A stretch of DNA of 55,753 bases from Microbacterium sp. H83 (GTDB taxonomy: Bacteria > Actinomycetota > Actinomycetes > Actinomycetales > Microbacteriaceae). Shown piece by piece: positions 36,154 through 46,500 of the stretch. Location: contig NZ_LWCU01000018.1 of assembly GCF_001650405.1 (NCBI RefSeq), positions 1 through 55,753 of the forward strand, read 5' to 3'. The notes beneath the pieces are model-generated. The model was given only the letters and a program-made list of their open reading frames with translations. It had not been told where the DNA came from and did no database searches. The position numbers were made by a program, and so were the translations under genes. The first letter of the stretch is position 1. The number at the start of each line of letters is the position of its first letter.

Positions 36154-36174
36154 CCCCCGTGCACCGCACGGGGG
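36154..36174 (+). terminator. Rho-independent terminator after DUF3073
   Basis: CCCCCGTGC-ACC-GCACGGGGG followed by TTTCGT: a perfect 9-bp stem with a short T tract, 22 bp after the stop codon. The remaining 166 bp to the convergent MFS gene (36175-36340) show no further gene or clear signal. Confidence 0.88.
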
Positions 36175-36340
36175 TTTCGTCGTGTCCGGATGAGGTCGGA
36201 CGACGCAGCGCACGGTATGCCGGAGCTCTTCCGGAATGCCGGAGGCGTCTTCGCGTCCGCTCCTTCATCCCGGGAGTTCTCCTTCGATCCGGGTGTGGAT
36301 GCCGCCGGAGACACGGCCCAGGACACCGAGGCGACGGTCG

Positions 36341-37654
36341 CTACCAATGGCCGTGCCGGCGCTCCCAGTCCTCTTCGATGGTGCGGCGACGTCCGGCGAC
36401 CCATCCGGCCGGGATCACCGCGAGGAGCACTCCGACGAGCACCCAGAGCGGCACGACCCAGCTGTCGGTCACATCGTGCAGCAGGCCGACGAGAAGCGGG
36501 AACACCGCGGCGACGGCGTAGCCGATGCTCTGCACGAATCCGCTGAGGGCGACGGCGCTCTCCGGCGTGCGGGCGCGGATGCTGAGCAGCACCAGCGCGA
36601 GAGGAAACAGCGCCGGCGCGAGTCCGAACAGAGCGACCCACAGCGGGAGTCCCGCGGTCGGGAGGAACAGGAATCCTCCGAGGCCTGTGAGCCCGCACGC
36701 GATCGCGACGAAGAACACGGGGCGCGTCGCCTGGAAGCGGACGATGAGGATCGGCACGAGCAGCGAACAGGGCAGGCCCATGAGCCCGAACAGCGAGAGC
36801 AGCAGCCCGGCGTTCGAGGGACTCACGCCGCCCACCTCGATCATGATCGTGGGCAGCCAGGAGAACGACACGTACGCCATGGTCGAGGAGGCGCCGAACA
36901 CGAGCGCGATCGACCAGGCCAGGGGGAGCCGCCACAGCCGCGCGAACACGCGGGCGTTCGCGGGCGACGTCACGATCGGCCCGGTCGCCATCGAGGCCGC
37001 ATCCACCCCGTCGTCCGTCGTGTCGGTCGCTTCGGCCGGCGCGGCCTCCCGACGCGGGGCCGTGCCGACGGCATCCGTCCGATTCGCGACGAGCATCGCG
37101 ACCCAGGGCACGAGCGCGATCGCCGCGAACACGCCCCACAGGCCGAGCGACACCCGCCATCCCGCGGTGTCGGCGATCGGCACGGCGACGAGCGGCGGCA
37201 CGAACGTCGACACCGCCATCGTGGTCGAGTAGACCGTCATCATGACGCCGAGCCGGTCGGGGAAGTACTTCTTCACCAACGGCGGCAGCAGCACGTTGCC
37301 CGAGCCCACGCCCGCGAACACCACCGCCGTGGAGAGGAGCAGCGTCGTGGAGTCGATCGAGAGACCGCGAAGCAGCAGACCCGCGGCGATCAGCGCGATC
37401 GCGGCGACCGCGACCCGTTCGAGCCCGAAGCGGCGCTCGAACAGCGGAGTGAGAAGTCCGAACACGGCGAAGCACACCGGCGGCGCCGCGCCGATGAGCC
37501 CCGCGACGACGGAGGAGACCGGGAAGTCCTCGGCGACGTGATCGATCACCGGAGACAGGGAGGCCACGGCCGAGCGCAGCGAGAACGCGACCAGCACGAT
37601 GCCGAGCAGCGCGAGCGCCCGTCCCTGCCACAGCGGCCGGGCAGCGGAGGTCAC
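36341..37654 (-). CDS. MFS transporter (CynX/NimT-like)
   Basis: A 437-aa major facilitator with 12 predicted helices in two sets of six, split by a polar loop (about residues 195-230) rich in Ala, Thr and Asp. The opening LLGIVLVAFSLRSAVASLSPVID and FLGVGSGNVLLPPLVKKYFP-like segment (GVGSGNVLLPPLVKKYFPDR) match the CynX/NimT (cyanate or nitroimidazole) branch. The substrate is unknown. GTG 37654 overlaps the purF stop (GTGA), so it is translated from the purM-purF message. That may mean a role in nucleobase or related export, or simple read-through. Confidence 0.88.
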   Translation of the reverse strand: MTSAARPLWQGRALALLGIVLVAFSLRSAVASLSPVIDHVAEDFPVSSVVAGLIGAAPPVCFAVFGLLTPLFERRFGLERVAVAAIALIAAGLLLRGLSIDSTTLLLSTAVVFAGVGSGNVLLPPLVKKYFPDRLGVMMTVYSTTMAVSTFVPPLVAVPIADTAGWRVSLGLWGVFAAIALVPWVAMLVANRTDAVGTAPRREAAPAEATDTTDDGVDAASMATGPIVTSPANARVFARLWRLPLAWSIALVFGASSTMAYVSFSWLPTIMIEVGGVSPSNAGLLLSLFGLMGLPCSLLVPILIVRFQATRPVFFVAIACGLTGLGGFLFLPTAGLPLWVALFGLAPALFPLALVLLSIRARTPESAVALSGFVQSIGYAVAAVFPLLVGLLHDVTDSWVVPLWVLVGVLLAVIPAGWVAGRRRTIEEDWERRHGHW

Positions 37655-39123
37655 GAGGTCTGCGACCCCTCCACCCACGCGAGGTACTCGTCGGAGACCG
37701 TGCCGGTGACGTAGCGCCCGTCGAAGCAACTCATGTCCAGGTCCTCGAGGGCGGTGCCCTCGGTGATCGCGGCCTTGAGATCCTCGACCTCCTGGTAGAC
37801 CAGGTGGTCGCAGCCCAGCTCCTCGGCGATCTCGGGGATCGTGCGTCCGTGCGCGATGAGCTCGTGCCGCGACGGCATGTTGATGCCGTAGACGTGCGGG
37901 TGGCGGACCGGCGGCGCGGCGGAGGCGAACGTGACAGACACCGCACCGGCATCCCGAGCCATCTGGATGATCTGCTTGGAGGTCGTGCCGCGCACGATCG
38001 AGTCGTCGATCAGCAGGACGTTCTTGCCCTGGAACTCCGCCGACATCGCGTTGAGCTTCTGCCGGACGCTCTTCTTGCGCACCGCCTGCCCCGGCATGAT
38101 GAAGGTGCGGCCGACGTAGCGGTTCTTGTAGAAGCCCTCGCGGTACTCGATGCCGAGCTTGCGCGCGACCTCCATCGCCGCGGGGCGCGACGAGTCGGGG
38201 ATCGGCATGACGACGTCGATCTTGTCCATCGGCACGTGCTTCGCGATCGTGTCGGCGAGGCGGTCGCCCATGCGCAGACGCGACTCGTACACCGAGATGC
38301 CGTTCATGATCGAGTCGGGTCGTGCGAGGTAGACGTACTCGAACGCGCACGGCGCGAGCGTGGGCTCGGCGGCGCACTGCCGCGAGTGCAGCTCGCCCTC
38401 GTTCGTGATGAACACGGCCTCGCCGGGCTCGACCTCGCGGACGACCTCGTAGTCGGCGTTCTCGAGCACGAGCGACTCGCTCGCCACGACCCACTCGTCG
38501 CGGCCCTCGGCGCCCGGCACGGTCGACGGACGACGCCCGAGGATCAGCGGGCGGATGCCGAACGGGTCGCGGAACGCGAGCAGACCGTACCCGGCGATCA
38601 CGGCGATGACGGCGTAGGCGCCCTCGATGCGCTCGTGCGTGCGGGCGACGGCCTCGAAGATGCGGTCGGGGTCGAGGTCGACCGTCGAGGTGGTCGTCTG
38701 CAGCTCCCCCGCGAGGACGTTGAGCAGCAGCTCCGTGTCGCTCGACGAGTTGAGGTGCCGGCGGTCGCGCTTGGCCATGTCGGCCGTCAGCTCCCGCGTG
38801 TTCGTCAGGTTGCCGTTGTGGATGAGGATGATGCCGTAGGGCGCGTTCACGTAGAACGGCTGCATCTCCTCCTCGCTCGATGCGGTGCCCTTGGTGGCGT
38901 AGCGCACGTGACCGAGGCCGACGTTGCCGAGCAGCGCGCGCATGTCACGCGTGCGGAACGCCTCGCGCACCATGCCCTGCGCCTTGGCGTTGTGCATGAC
39001 GCCGTTCGCCTCGGCGGTGGCGATGCCCGTCGCGTCCTGGCCGCGGTGCTGCAGCAGGAGGAGAGCGTCGTAGATGTCCTGATTGACCGGGGCAGACCCG
39101 ACCATTCCGACGATGCCGCACAT
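37651..39123 (-). CDS. purF: Amidophosphoribosyltransferase
   Basis: A 490-aa enzyme catalysing the first committed step of purine synthesis: PRPP plus glutamine to phosphoribosylamine. The N-terminal glutaminase starts MCGIVGMVG, with Cys2 as nucleophile and no propeptide, so only Met removal is needed. Other signatures are LQHRGQDATGIA, GLGHVRYAT, SSSDTELLL, FRDPFGIRPL and the PRPP loop VLLIDDSIVRGTTS. The long C-terminus includes a Cys (DMSCFDGRYVTG), usual for the family. It starts 6 bp after purM and overlaps the MFS gene. Confidence 0.97.
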   Translation of the reverse strand: MCGIVGMVGSAPVNQDIYDALLLLQHRGQDATGIATAEANGVMHNAKAQGMVREAFRTRDMRALLGNVGLGHVRYATKGTASSEEEMQPFYVNAPYGIILIHNGNLTNTRELTADMAKRDRRHLNSSSDTELLLNVLAGELQTTTSTVDLDPDRIFEAVARTHERIEGAYAVIAVIAGYGLLAFRDPFGIRPLILGRRPSTVPGAEGRDEWVVASESLVLENADYEVVREVEPGEAVFITNEGELHSRQCAAEPTLAPCAFEYVYLARPDSIMNGISVYESRLRMGDRLADTIAKHVPMDKIDVVMPIPDSSRPAAMEVARKLGIEYREGFYKNRYVGRTFIMPGQAVRKKSVRQKLNAMSAEFQGKNVLLIDDSIVRGTTSKQIIQMARDAGAVSVTFASAAPPVRHPHVYGINMPSRHELIAHGRTIPEIAEELGCDHLVYQEVEDLKAAITEGTALEDLDMSCFDGRYVTGTVSDEYLAWVEGSQTS

Positions 39124-39129
39124 GTGTGG

Positions 39130-40248
39130 TTACTTCGCTCCATCCGCGTATGCGCCCACCAGGCGCACCGCTCCGCCGTCGACGCCCTTGGCGCCCTGTT
39201 CGAACTCTCCGTCGGGACGAGGACCGAAGCCCACCGTGCCGACCTGCCACGCGCGCATGCCCTCGGCCGCGAGGGCCGCGATCGCCGCGTCCTTCTGCTC
39301 CGCCGCGATCACCGCGAGGAAGCCGATGCCGAGGTTCCAGGTGCCCTCGGCCGATTCCAGCGTCGAGCCGGCGATGTCGCTGAGGACGCGGAACACCGGG
39401 CTCGGCGACCACGTGCTGCGGTCGACCTCGGCCCAGCTGCCCTGCGGGAGCACCCTGGCGAGGTTCGCCGCGATGCCGCCGCCGGTGACGTGGCTCAGGG
39501 AGTGCACGCCGGCCGTGCCGAGCTTCTCGATCAGACGCAGCAACGGCAGCGTGTAGAGGCGGGTGGGCTCGAGCAGGGCCTCGCCCCACGTCGTGCCGAA
39601 GTCGGCGGCGTTGTCGCCGTAGCCGATGCCGGCGTTCGTGACGATGTGGCGCACGAGAGAGTAGCCGTTCGAGTGCAGACCGCTCGACGCGATCGCGAGG
39701 ACGACGTCGCCGTCCTGCACGCGGTCGGCACCGAGGATGCCGTCGGCCTCGACGACCCCGGTCGCGGCTCCCGCCACGTCGTAGTCGCGTGGTCCGAGGA
39801 GGCCGGGGTGCTCGGCCGTCTCGCCGCCCACGAGCGCCGTGCCGGTGGCGGAGCACGCCTCGGCGATGCCGCGCACGATGTCGGCGATGCGCTGCGGGAA
39901 GACCTTGCCGCATGCGATGTAGTCGGTCATGAAGAGCGGCTTCGCGCCCACGACCACGATGTCGTCGACGACCATGCCGACGAGGTCCTGGCCGATCGTG
40001 TCGTGCTTGTCGATCGCCTGGGCGATGGCGACCTTGGTGCCCACGCCGTCGGTGCTCGTCGCGAGCAGCGGACGACGGAAGTCGCGGATGGCGCTGGCGT
40101 CGAAGAGCCCGGCGAATCCGCCGACGCCGCCGAGCACTTCGGGACCGTGCGTCGCGCGGACGGAGGACTTCATCAGCTCGACGGCGAGATCGCCCGCAGC
40201 GGTGTCGACGCCGGCTTCGGAATAGGGATTGGTGGGGGAGGCAGCCAC
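39130..40248 (-). CDS. purM: Phosphoribosylformylglycinamidine cyclo-ligase (AIR synthetase)
   Basis: A 372-aa enzyme that closes the imidazole ring of AIR in purine synthesis, using ATP. Signatures are STDGVGTKVAIA, DDIVVVGAKPLFMTDYIACG, GTALVGGETAEHPGL (glutamate/metal loop), SSGLHSNGYSLVR and HVTGGGIAANLARVLP. GTG 40248 is 6 nt after TAGTCT on this strand, a leaderless start. It heads the operon purM-purF-MFS. Confidence 0.97.
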   Translation of the reverse strand: MAASPTNPYSEAGVDTAAGDLAVELMKSSVRATHGPEVLGGVGGFAGLFDASAIRDFRRPLLATSTDGVGTKVAIAQAIDKHDTIGQDLVGMVVDDIVVVGAKPLFMTDYIACGKVFPQRIADIVRGIAEACSATGTALVGGETAEHPGLLGPRDYDVAGAATGVVEADGILGADRVQDGDVVLAIASSGLHSNGYSLVRHIVTNAGIGYGDNAADFGTTWGEALLEPTRLYTLPLLRLIEKLGTAGVHSLSHVTGGGIAANLARVLPQGSWAEVDRSTWSPSPVFRVLSDIAGSTLESAEGTWNLGIGFLAVIAAEQKDAAIAALAAEGMRAWQVGTVGFGPRPDGEFEQGAKGVDGGAVRLVGAYADGAK

Positions 40249-40365
40249 GCCTCCAGACTACCGCCCGGCGGGCATCGGGTCTCACCAGGGGTCGCCTCGC
40301 CGATCCGTGGACAGATCGGCTGCGGCAGAGCAGACTGGCCGTGCGCCACGACCCCCGGAGGTTCC

Positions 40366-42048
40366 ATGCCCGATCGTCCGCCGACAGCCGCCTCCCGCCC
40401 CTCCGATCCCTCCGCCGCATCCCCGCCGGCGGATCCCGTCATGTCGCCGACGCTGACCGACGAGCAGTGGGAGCGTCTCGTCGCCGCCGGGACTCCGGAG
40501 GACGTCGCGGTCGGCGACTACGTGTTCCGCACCGGGGAGCCGGGCTACGACCTGATCGTCATCGAGTCGGGCGAGGTCGAGATCGTCCGCGATGCCCTGC
40601 GCTGGGTCGATGAGGCGGTGATCACCACGATGGGGCCGCGCACCTTCGCCGGCGAGCTGGGGCTGCTCAACGGGCAGGGGGCGTTCCTCTCGGCCCGCGT
40701 CACGACGCCGGGTCGGGTGCACCGGGTCACACGAACGGGCCTGCGCGCGCTCATGAACGAGGACGACGAGCTGTGCGACCTCATCCTGCATGCGCTGTGG
40801 GCGCGACGCGAGTCGCTGCGCACCGGACCGGCGGCCATGACCCTCAAGTTCGTCGGCACGACGGCCTCGAGCGACTTCCTGGCGCTGCGCCGCTTCGCGG
40901 AGCGCCTGGACCTGGTGCACAAGGCGGTCGCGCTCCCGCCCGACGACCTCGGCTCGCTCGACACGCACGACATCACCCTCGACGACCTCCCCGTCGCCTT
41001 CATCCAGGGCGAGCCGCTCATGCGGGCGACACCCGGTCTGGTCGCCGAGCGACTGGGCCTGAGCTACCACGCGCAGGCCGACGAGGTCGTCGATCTCGTC
41101 GTGGTCGGCGGAGGCCCCGCGGGACTCGCGGCCGCCATCTACGGCGCCTCCGAGGGGCTGAGCACTGTTCTGCTCGACGCGGTGGCGCCGGGCGGTCAGG
41201 CGGCGGCGACCTCGCGCATCGAGAACTTCCTCGGGTTCCCGTTCGGGGTGAGCGGCGGCGACCTCATCGGGCAGGCGATCCTCCAGGCGCTCAAGTTCGG
41301 AGTCCGTGTGTATGCGCCGTGCGAGGCGGTGGGCCTCACGCGCCTGTCTCCCGAGCTCCTCGACGTCGCCCTCTCGGACGGGCGGCTGATCCGCGCCCGC
41401 AGCGTGATCGTGACCTCCGGCGCTGCGTACCGCAGGCTCGACCTCGACCGGTGGCAGGACTTCGAGCGCTCCGGCGTGTACTACGCGGCGACACCCCTCG
41501 AGCTCCGTCAGGTGCAGGGCAAGCCCGTGGTGGTGGTCGGCGGCGCGAACTCGGCCGGACAGGCCGCGCTCTACCTCGCCTCCCACGGCTCCCCCGTGCA
41601 TCTCGTGGTGCGCGGCCCTGATCTCGGCTCCCGGATGTCGAGCTATCTCGCGGATCGTCTCGCCGACGACGCCCGCGTGCGCGTGCACACCGCGTCGAAC
41701 GTCACGGGTCTTGACGGCGACGACTCCCTGCGGTCGGTCCGCATCGACACCGTCGGTGAGGTCGACGCCCGCGGGCTGTTCTGCTTCATCGGGGCGACGC
41801 CGGCGACCTCGTGGCTGCCGACCCTCGACCGCGATGCCGAGGGCTTCATCCGCACCGGCACGGATGTGGGAGTCCAGACCCTCGACCAGTGGCAGGGTCT
41901 GGGCCGCGAGCCGCTGCCGTTCGAGACGTCGGCTCCGCGCGTGTTCGCGGCCGGAGATGTCCGGCGCGGGTCGATGAAGCGGGTCGCCGCCGCCGTCGGC
42001 GAAGGGTCCAGCGCGGTGGCGTCCGTCCACCGCGCACTGGCGTTCTGA
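40366..42048 (+). CDS. Cyclic-nucleotide-binding domain fused to a thioredoxin-reductase-like oxidoreductase
   Basis: A 560-aa two-part protein. Residues about 27-140 form a cNMP-binding-like beta barrel (VGDYVFRTGEPGYDLIVIESGEVEI; FAGELGLLNGQGAFLSARVTT). Residues about 245-560 are a thioredoxin-reductase-like FAD/NADPH fold: DLVVVGGGPAGLAAAIYGASEG, GGQAAATSRIENFLGFPFG and VVVVGGANSAGQAALYLA. The disulfide C-x-x-C found before the NADPH domain in real thioredoxin reductases is missing; that position reads GVYYAATPLELRQ. It cannot work as a classical disulfide reductase. CCCGGAGG precedes ATG 40366. A UBP zinc-finger gene starts 11 bp downstream. Confidence 0.9.
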   Translation: MPDRPPTAASRPSDPSAASPPADPVMSPTLTDEQWERLVAAGTPEDVAVGDYVFRTGEPGYDLIVIESGEVEIVRDALRWVDEAVITTMGPRTFAGELGLLNGQGAFLSARVTTPGRVHRVTRTGLRALMNEDDELCDLILHALWARRESLRTGPAAMTLKFVGTTASSDFLALRRFAERLDLVHKAVALPPDDLGSLDTHDITLDDLPVAFIQGEPLMRATPGLVAERLGLSYHAQADEVVDLVVVGGGPAGLAAAIYGASEGLSTVLLDAVAPGGQAAATSRIENFLGFPFGVSGGDLIGQAILQALKFGVRVYAPCEAVGLTRLSPELLDVALSDGRLIRARSVIVTSGAAYRRLDLDRWQDFERSGVYYAATPLELRQVQGKPVVVVGGANSAGQAALYLASHGSPVHLVVRGPDLGSRMSSYLADRLADDARVRVHTASNVTGLDGDDSLRSVRIDTVGEVDARGLFCFIGATPATSWLPTLDRDAEGFIRTGTDVGVQTLDQWQGLGREPLPFETSAPRVFAAGDVRRGSMKRVAAAVGEGSSAVASVHRALAF

Positions 42049-42059
42049 GAGGAGACAGG

Positions 42060-42401
42060 GTGACCGACATCGATACGAGTGCCGTTCCGTCCGGGACCGG
42101 ATGCGTCGAGTGCGACGAGGACGGCGGGTTCTGGGTGCATCTGCGGCGCTGCGGCGCGTGCGGCCACGTGGGCTGCTGCGACACCTCGCCGGGGCAGCAT
42201 GCCACGGCGCATTTCCGCGCGACGGGGCACCGTCTCATCCAGAGCTTCGAGCCCGGAGAGGACTGGTTCTGGGACTACGTCGACGAGGCCGTCGTCGACG
42301 GTCCCGAGCTGGCCGCGCCCGACAGCCATCCTGCCGATCAGCCGGTTCCGGGACCGGCGGGCCGCGTGCCGGACGACTGGCAGCAGCTCATCCACCGCTG
42401 A
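42060..42401 (+). CDS. UBP-type zinc-finger protein
   Basis: A 113-aa protein consisting of one ZnF-UBP domain. Zinc ligands appear as CVECDEDGG, HLRRCGACGHVGCCDTSPGQHATAHFRATGH (quoted in two pieces: CGACGHVGCCD and GQHATAHF), with Cys and His in the known spacing. Eukaryotic UBP fingers bind ubiquitin C-termini, but bacteria use the fold for other, largely unknown, purposes. GTG 42060 is preceded by GAGGAGACAG. It forms an operon with the cNMP/reductase-like gene, a pairing that I recall from other actinobacteria. That suggests a joint, probably redox-linked, function. Confidence 0.85.
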   Translation: MTDIDTSAVPSGTGCVECDEDGGFWVHLRRCGACGHVGCCDTSPGQHATAHFRATGHRLIQSFEPGEDWFWDYVDEAVVDGPELAAPDSHPADQPVPGPAGRVPDDWQQLIHR

Positions 42402-42482
42402 CGCGCCCGCCCGATCGAGGATGCCGCTCGTGTCGTCGATCCGCACTGCCCTGATGCCCGGAGCGTCTCCTACGATGGGGCC

Positions 42483-43115
42483 ATGGCCGACAAGCCGCAG
42501 TGGCTGATCCGCGAGGACGCGAGCGTTCCCGTCCTCGTGGCCCTCGCGCTGCGGCAGGCCCTCGGCATCCGCGCCCCCGCAGACCTGCCGAGCCTGCGCG
42601 ACCTGCCGGTCAGGGCCCCGGATGCCGTCGACGTCACGCCCGAGCTCGAGAAGCAGTGGCGGGATTACTGGGACATGACGGTCGAGCCGCGCGCCCACCC
42701 GTCGGGCGTCCCGCTGGAGCTCGTCGAGGGCTTCGACACGCTCGTCGCGCTGCCGGCATCCGGGTCGGAGCAGCTCGCCGAGGCGATCATGCCGCACGCC
42801 GCGTCGGCGCTGCGCTTCGCGCGCGTCGCGCACGATCGATACGTGTCGTCGATCCGGGCGTCGATGGGCTCGCGCTCGCACGCCGCGTCCACCGGCGGCG
42901 ACGCCTACCGCGCGTACGCCAGCGCGATCGCGGAGTTCGAGCGGGACATCGGCCGGCGGGCGCACTCGTTCGAGCTGAACGTGCAGGTGCTGCCGTTCTC
43001 GCAGCGGGGCATCTGGTGGATCGGAGCGCTGACCGTCGCGGTGACCGACGGTCTGCGGCGCGACGTGGTGTCGTTCGACTCGGCCATCCGGCCGATCATC
43101 GCCGAGCTGGCGTGA
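42483..43115 (+). CDS. Conserved hypothetical actinobacterial protein
   Basis: A 210-aa soluble protein with no family that I recognise. It is rich in Ala, Arg and acidic residues. Segments such as WRDYWDMTVEP and the C-terminal FELNVQVLPFSQRGIWWIGALTVAVTDGLR look like a folded alpha/beta core. The ATG lies 6 nt after TACGAT, a leaderless start. It is followed at 7 bp by a convergent small membrane gene. No functional claim can be made from context. Confidence 0.8.
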   Translation: MADKPQWLIREDASVPVLVALALRQALGIRAPADLPSLRDLPVRAPDAVDVTPELEKQWRDYWDMTVEPRAHPSGVPLELVEGFDTLVALPASGSEQLAEAIMPHAASALRFARVAHDRYVSSIRASMGSRSHAASTGGDAYRAYASAIAEFERDIGRRAHSFELNVQVLPFSQRGIWWIGALTVAVTDGLRRDVVSFDSAIRPIIAELA

Positions 43116-43121
43116 TCGAGG

Positions 43122-43436
43122 TCAGTCCGCCTCGATGATCGTCTCGTGCTCGACGCGCACGACCCGGTCGTGGCGGCGGGCGACGCGCTCGAGGATCAGC
43201 GACACCACGGCGCCCAGCGCGAGGCCGATGGGTGCGGTCCACAGCAGCAGGAATCCGAAGACCTGGCCCGGAGGGTAGACGACGTCGGCGGCCTCGGACG
43301 GCTCGAAGCTGCCCACCATCGTGAGGATGCCGGCGGCGATGACGCCGAGCACGACGCCGATGCCCATGAACACGCCGATGCGCGGCACGCGGCGCACGGT
43401 CGCCTCGACCGTCTGGTGGGTCTCGTGGAAGGACAT
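43122..43436 (-). CDS. Small two-helix membrane protein of unknown function
   Basis: A 104-aa protein with two transmembrane helices (RIGVFMGIGVVLGVIAAGILTMVG, quoted here as its ends IGVFMG and AAGILTMVG, and FGFLLLWTAPIGLALGAVVSLIL similarly between FGFLLL and SLIL). A short extracytoplasmic loop separates them, and the C-terminal tail is charged. ATG 43436 is 6 nt after GACAAT on this strand, a variant of the leaderless pattern. Family not recognised. Confidence 0.78.
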   Translation of the reverse strand: MSFHETHQTVEATVRRVPRIGVFMGIGVVLGVIAAGILTMVGSFEPSEAADVVYPPGQVFGFLLLWTAPIGLALGAVVSLILERVARRHDRVVRVEHETIIEAD

Positions 43437-43489
43437 GACTCCATTGTCCCACCGTCCGAGCCGTCCCGGGTTCTGTCCTGAGACGGAGC

Positions 43490-43524
43490 GATGCCCTCCC
43501 CGCGTCCGCTGCGGGGAGGGCATC
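43490..43524 (-). terminator. Perfect 14-bp stem terminator after the HtaA gene
   Basis: GATGCCCTCCCCGC, 7-nt loop, GCGGGGAGGGCATC. It lies 24 bp downstream of the stop of the minus-strand HtaA gene. Very stable; no long U tract. Confidence 0.85.
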
Positions 43525-43548
43525 GCCGTCCGGGGGGCGACTGTCGGA

Positions 43549-46500
43549 TCAGACCTCGGTCGTGACCTCGGCGCCCTCGGCCTTCGCGCGGTTCCGGCGC
43601 GCGACGAGCACGCCGCCTCCCGCCGCGAGCGCGACGACCACGAGGCCGCCGACGATCCACGGCCAGACCGGTGCGTCGCCCGTGTCCGCGACGGCGGTGA
43701 GGGATGCCGCGGCATCCGTCGTCTCCGCCTCGGCCGGCTCCTGTTCGTCGTCCGCCACGACGCCGCAGTCGGCCGCCACCGGGATCGTCGCCGTCACCGG
43801 ATCCAGCTCCTCGCCGGCGGCGTAGGTGCCGAACGCCGCGGAACCGGCCTCCGTGAGGGTGGTGGGCACGGCGTCGAGCGACAGGACGCCGTCGACCACG
43901 GCCGCGTCGCCGACGGCGAACTCCGCGAGACGCACGCCCTGCTGATCGACGCTCTGCCCGTCCTGCGTGGTGCCGAGCACGTCGAACACGAGGTAGCCGG
44001 TGTCGCCGGCGAGCTCGAGTCGGGCGTTCGACAGCGTGGTGTTCAGCGCGCCGTCGTGTCCGGTGAACGCGATGCTGCCGCCGAAGGTGATGAGACCCGT
44101 GAGCGTCTCGTCGTCGAACGAGCCGGAGCCGTTCTCCCAGACGTAGTCCGGGTAGCGGTACTCCACGTCCGTCAGCGTCCAGCCGCCCTTCGCGATGCCC
44201 TCGATGTAGGTGCGGAACGACTCCTTGTAGCCCCACTGCAGCGTCGCGCCGGAGACGGTGCACGCGCCGATCGCGGCGGTCTCACGCGTCAGGGTGAAGG
44301 CCAGACCCCGATCGACCGAGCCCTGCAGCGTCAGCGTGTGCGCGCCGTCCTCCAGGCCTGCCGGGAGCGAGCCCGTCCAGGTGGCGACGCCCGACGCATC
44401 CGCCGTCACCGTGTCGAGCAGCACCGGCGTGGAGTACACCACCACCTGGATGTCCTCCTCGTTCGGCTGGAAGCCGGATGCTGAGAACGAGGCGGACCGG
44501 CCGGACTGCAGAGCCGCGAGGTTCGCCTCGTCGATCTGGATGCCGGACGTCGCGGGAGGCGTGGACGGGAGGGAGGCCTTGGCCTTCACCACCGCCGCCG
44601 CCACGGTGCCCGTCGTCCCGGACGGCGCCGCGGCAGCGGAGCCGATCGTGAACGTCACCGGGTCGAGGGTCGTGGTGTTGCCCGCGAGCACCCGGTCACG
44701 ACCGTCGGCCGTGAGCGACGCGGGTGCCGAGGAGTAGGTGACCGCTCCGTTCGCCCGCGTGACCACGGCGCGAGAGAGGTCGAGAGTGGCGAACGGCACC
44801 TGCGCGCCGCCGCTCGTGACCGACAGCGTCGCCGCACCGGCGGAGGTGACGCGGATCTGCGGGTTCGAGACCGTGACGTCGAGCACGCCGTTGTGACCGG
44901 TGAAGCGCACCGATCCGCGGTAGACGACGCTGCCCAGGCCCGATGCCGCGTCGTAGTCGCCGCCCACCGTCTGCCCGAACTGGAACAGGCCGTCGGCGCG
45001 GGTCGCGCCGTTCGAGACGTCGATCGCCCCCTTCGCGATGCCGCCGGTGACGTAGCTCGTGAACGACGTGGAGATGGCCCAGCGCAGCGATCCTCCCGGC
45101 ACCGACACCGCGGGCGGCGTCGGGGTCGTGGTCGGGGGCGTCGTCGGCGGAGTGGTGGGCACCTCGGGCTTCTCGCCCGTCAGCGCATCCCACTGCTCGT
45201 CGGTGATCGAGACCCCGGCCCGCGCGTAGATCGTGCTCGCGGTCGGCATCGTGTGCTGCTGCCACGCGATGACCTCGTAGGTCTTCGTGCGGTCGAGCGC
45301 GTCGGCGGCAGCCGTCAGGTCGACGGTGAACGCGCCGCCCGCGATGCCGCGGACGTACTGCATCGCGAGGAATCCGCCGCCGGCCGTGACATCGGCCTCG
45401 GTGCCCGCCTCGATCAGGGCGACGTACGCGCCCGTGATGTCGCCGAGCTTCGATCCGGATGCCGTGACCGTGAGGCCGTCCTCTGCGGTGGCCGACGCGA
45501 CGGTCGTCGTGACCGCAGGCGCCGTGCCGTAGTTCAGCGGCACGCTGCGCTCCTGGGCGGCGTTCACCACGCCGCCCGCGCCGTAGGTGTAGACGCCGTA
45601 GGAGCCGGGAGTCGCCTTCGCATCCGCGAGAGTGAGCGTGGCCTCGAACGTGCCGTCCGCGGCGATGTCGACCCACTGCGAGCGGATCGCACCCTGGTAC
45701 TGCGCCGGGACCTTCTCGAGCACGGACTCGGCGAGCGCCCACGCCTGCGCGCCGACGGAGCGCGTCGACGAGGCGGCGCCGGCGGACGGCTGCCACGCCG
45801 CCGCGAAGTTGCCGAACACGACATAGGTGCCCTGCGGCAGGTCCGCGGGGATCGGGACTCCGCGACCGCCGACATTGGCCGTCGGGTCGTATCCGGAGCC
45901 CTTCACGACGATCGTGTCGCCCGCTTTGACCGCGGTCGATCCGGCCGGCGTCACGCCGTCCGCCAGGAACACCTCGATGGCGGGGTCGGCGGGCTGCAGG
46001 GCATCCCAGACGGCGTCGCCGATGACGACAGGGGTGCGCGCGAGGATGGTCTGGGCGTTCGGAAGCGTGTGCTGCGTCCAGACGATGACCTCGTAGTCCG
46101 TGCCGCGGTCGAGCGCAGCGGCCTTCGCCGTGAGGTCGACGCTGAAGGCGCCGCCCGTGATGCCGCGCACGTACTGCATGGCGGCGAAGCCGCCGCCGGC
46201 CGTGACGTCCGCTTCGGTCCCGGCCTCGATGACGGCTGCGTACACGCCCGTAGTCGAGCCGAAATCGGTGCCGGTGACGGTGGTCGTCACGCCCGGCTCT
46301 CCCGCGGCGAGCGCCGCCGTCGCGGAGATCTTCGGGGCGACCGTGTAGTTCACCGCGACGCTGCGCTCCTGCGCGGCATTCGTCACTCCGCCGGCGCCGT
46401 AGGTGAAGACGCCGTACGCCCCGGGCGTGGCCTTGGCGTCCTTGAGCGTGAGGGTCGCCCGGAACGTGCCGTCGGCCGCGATGTCCACCCACTGTGCGCG

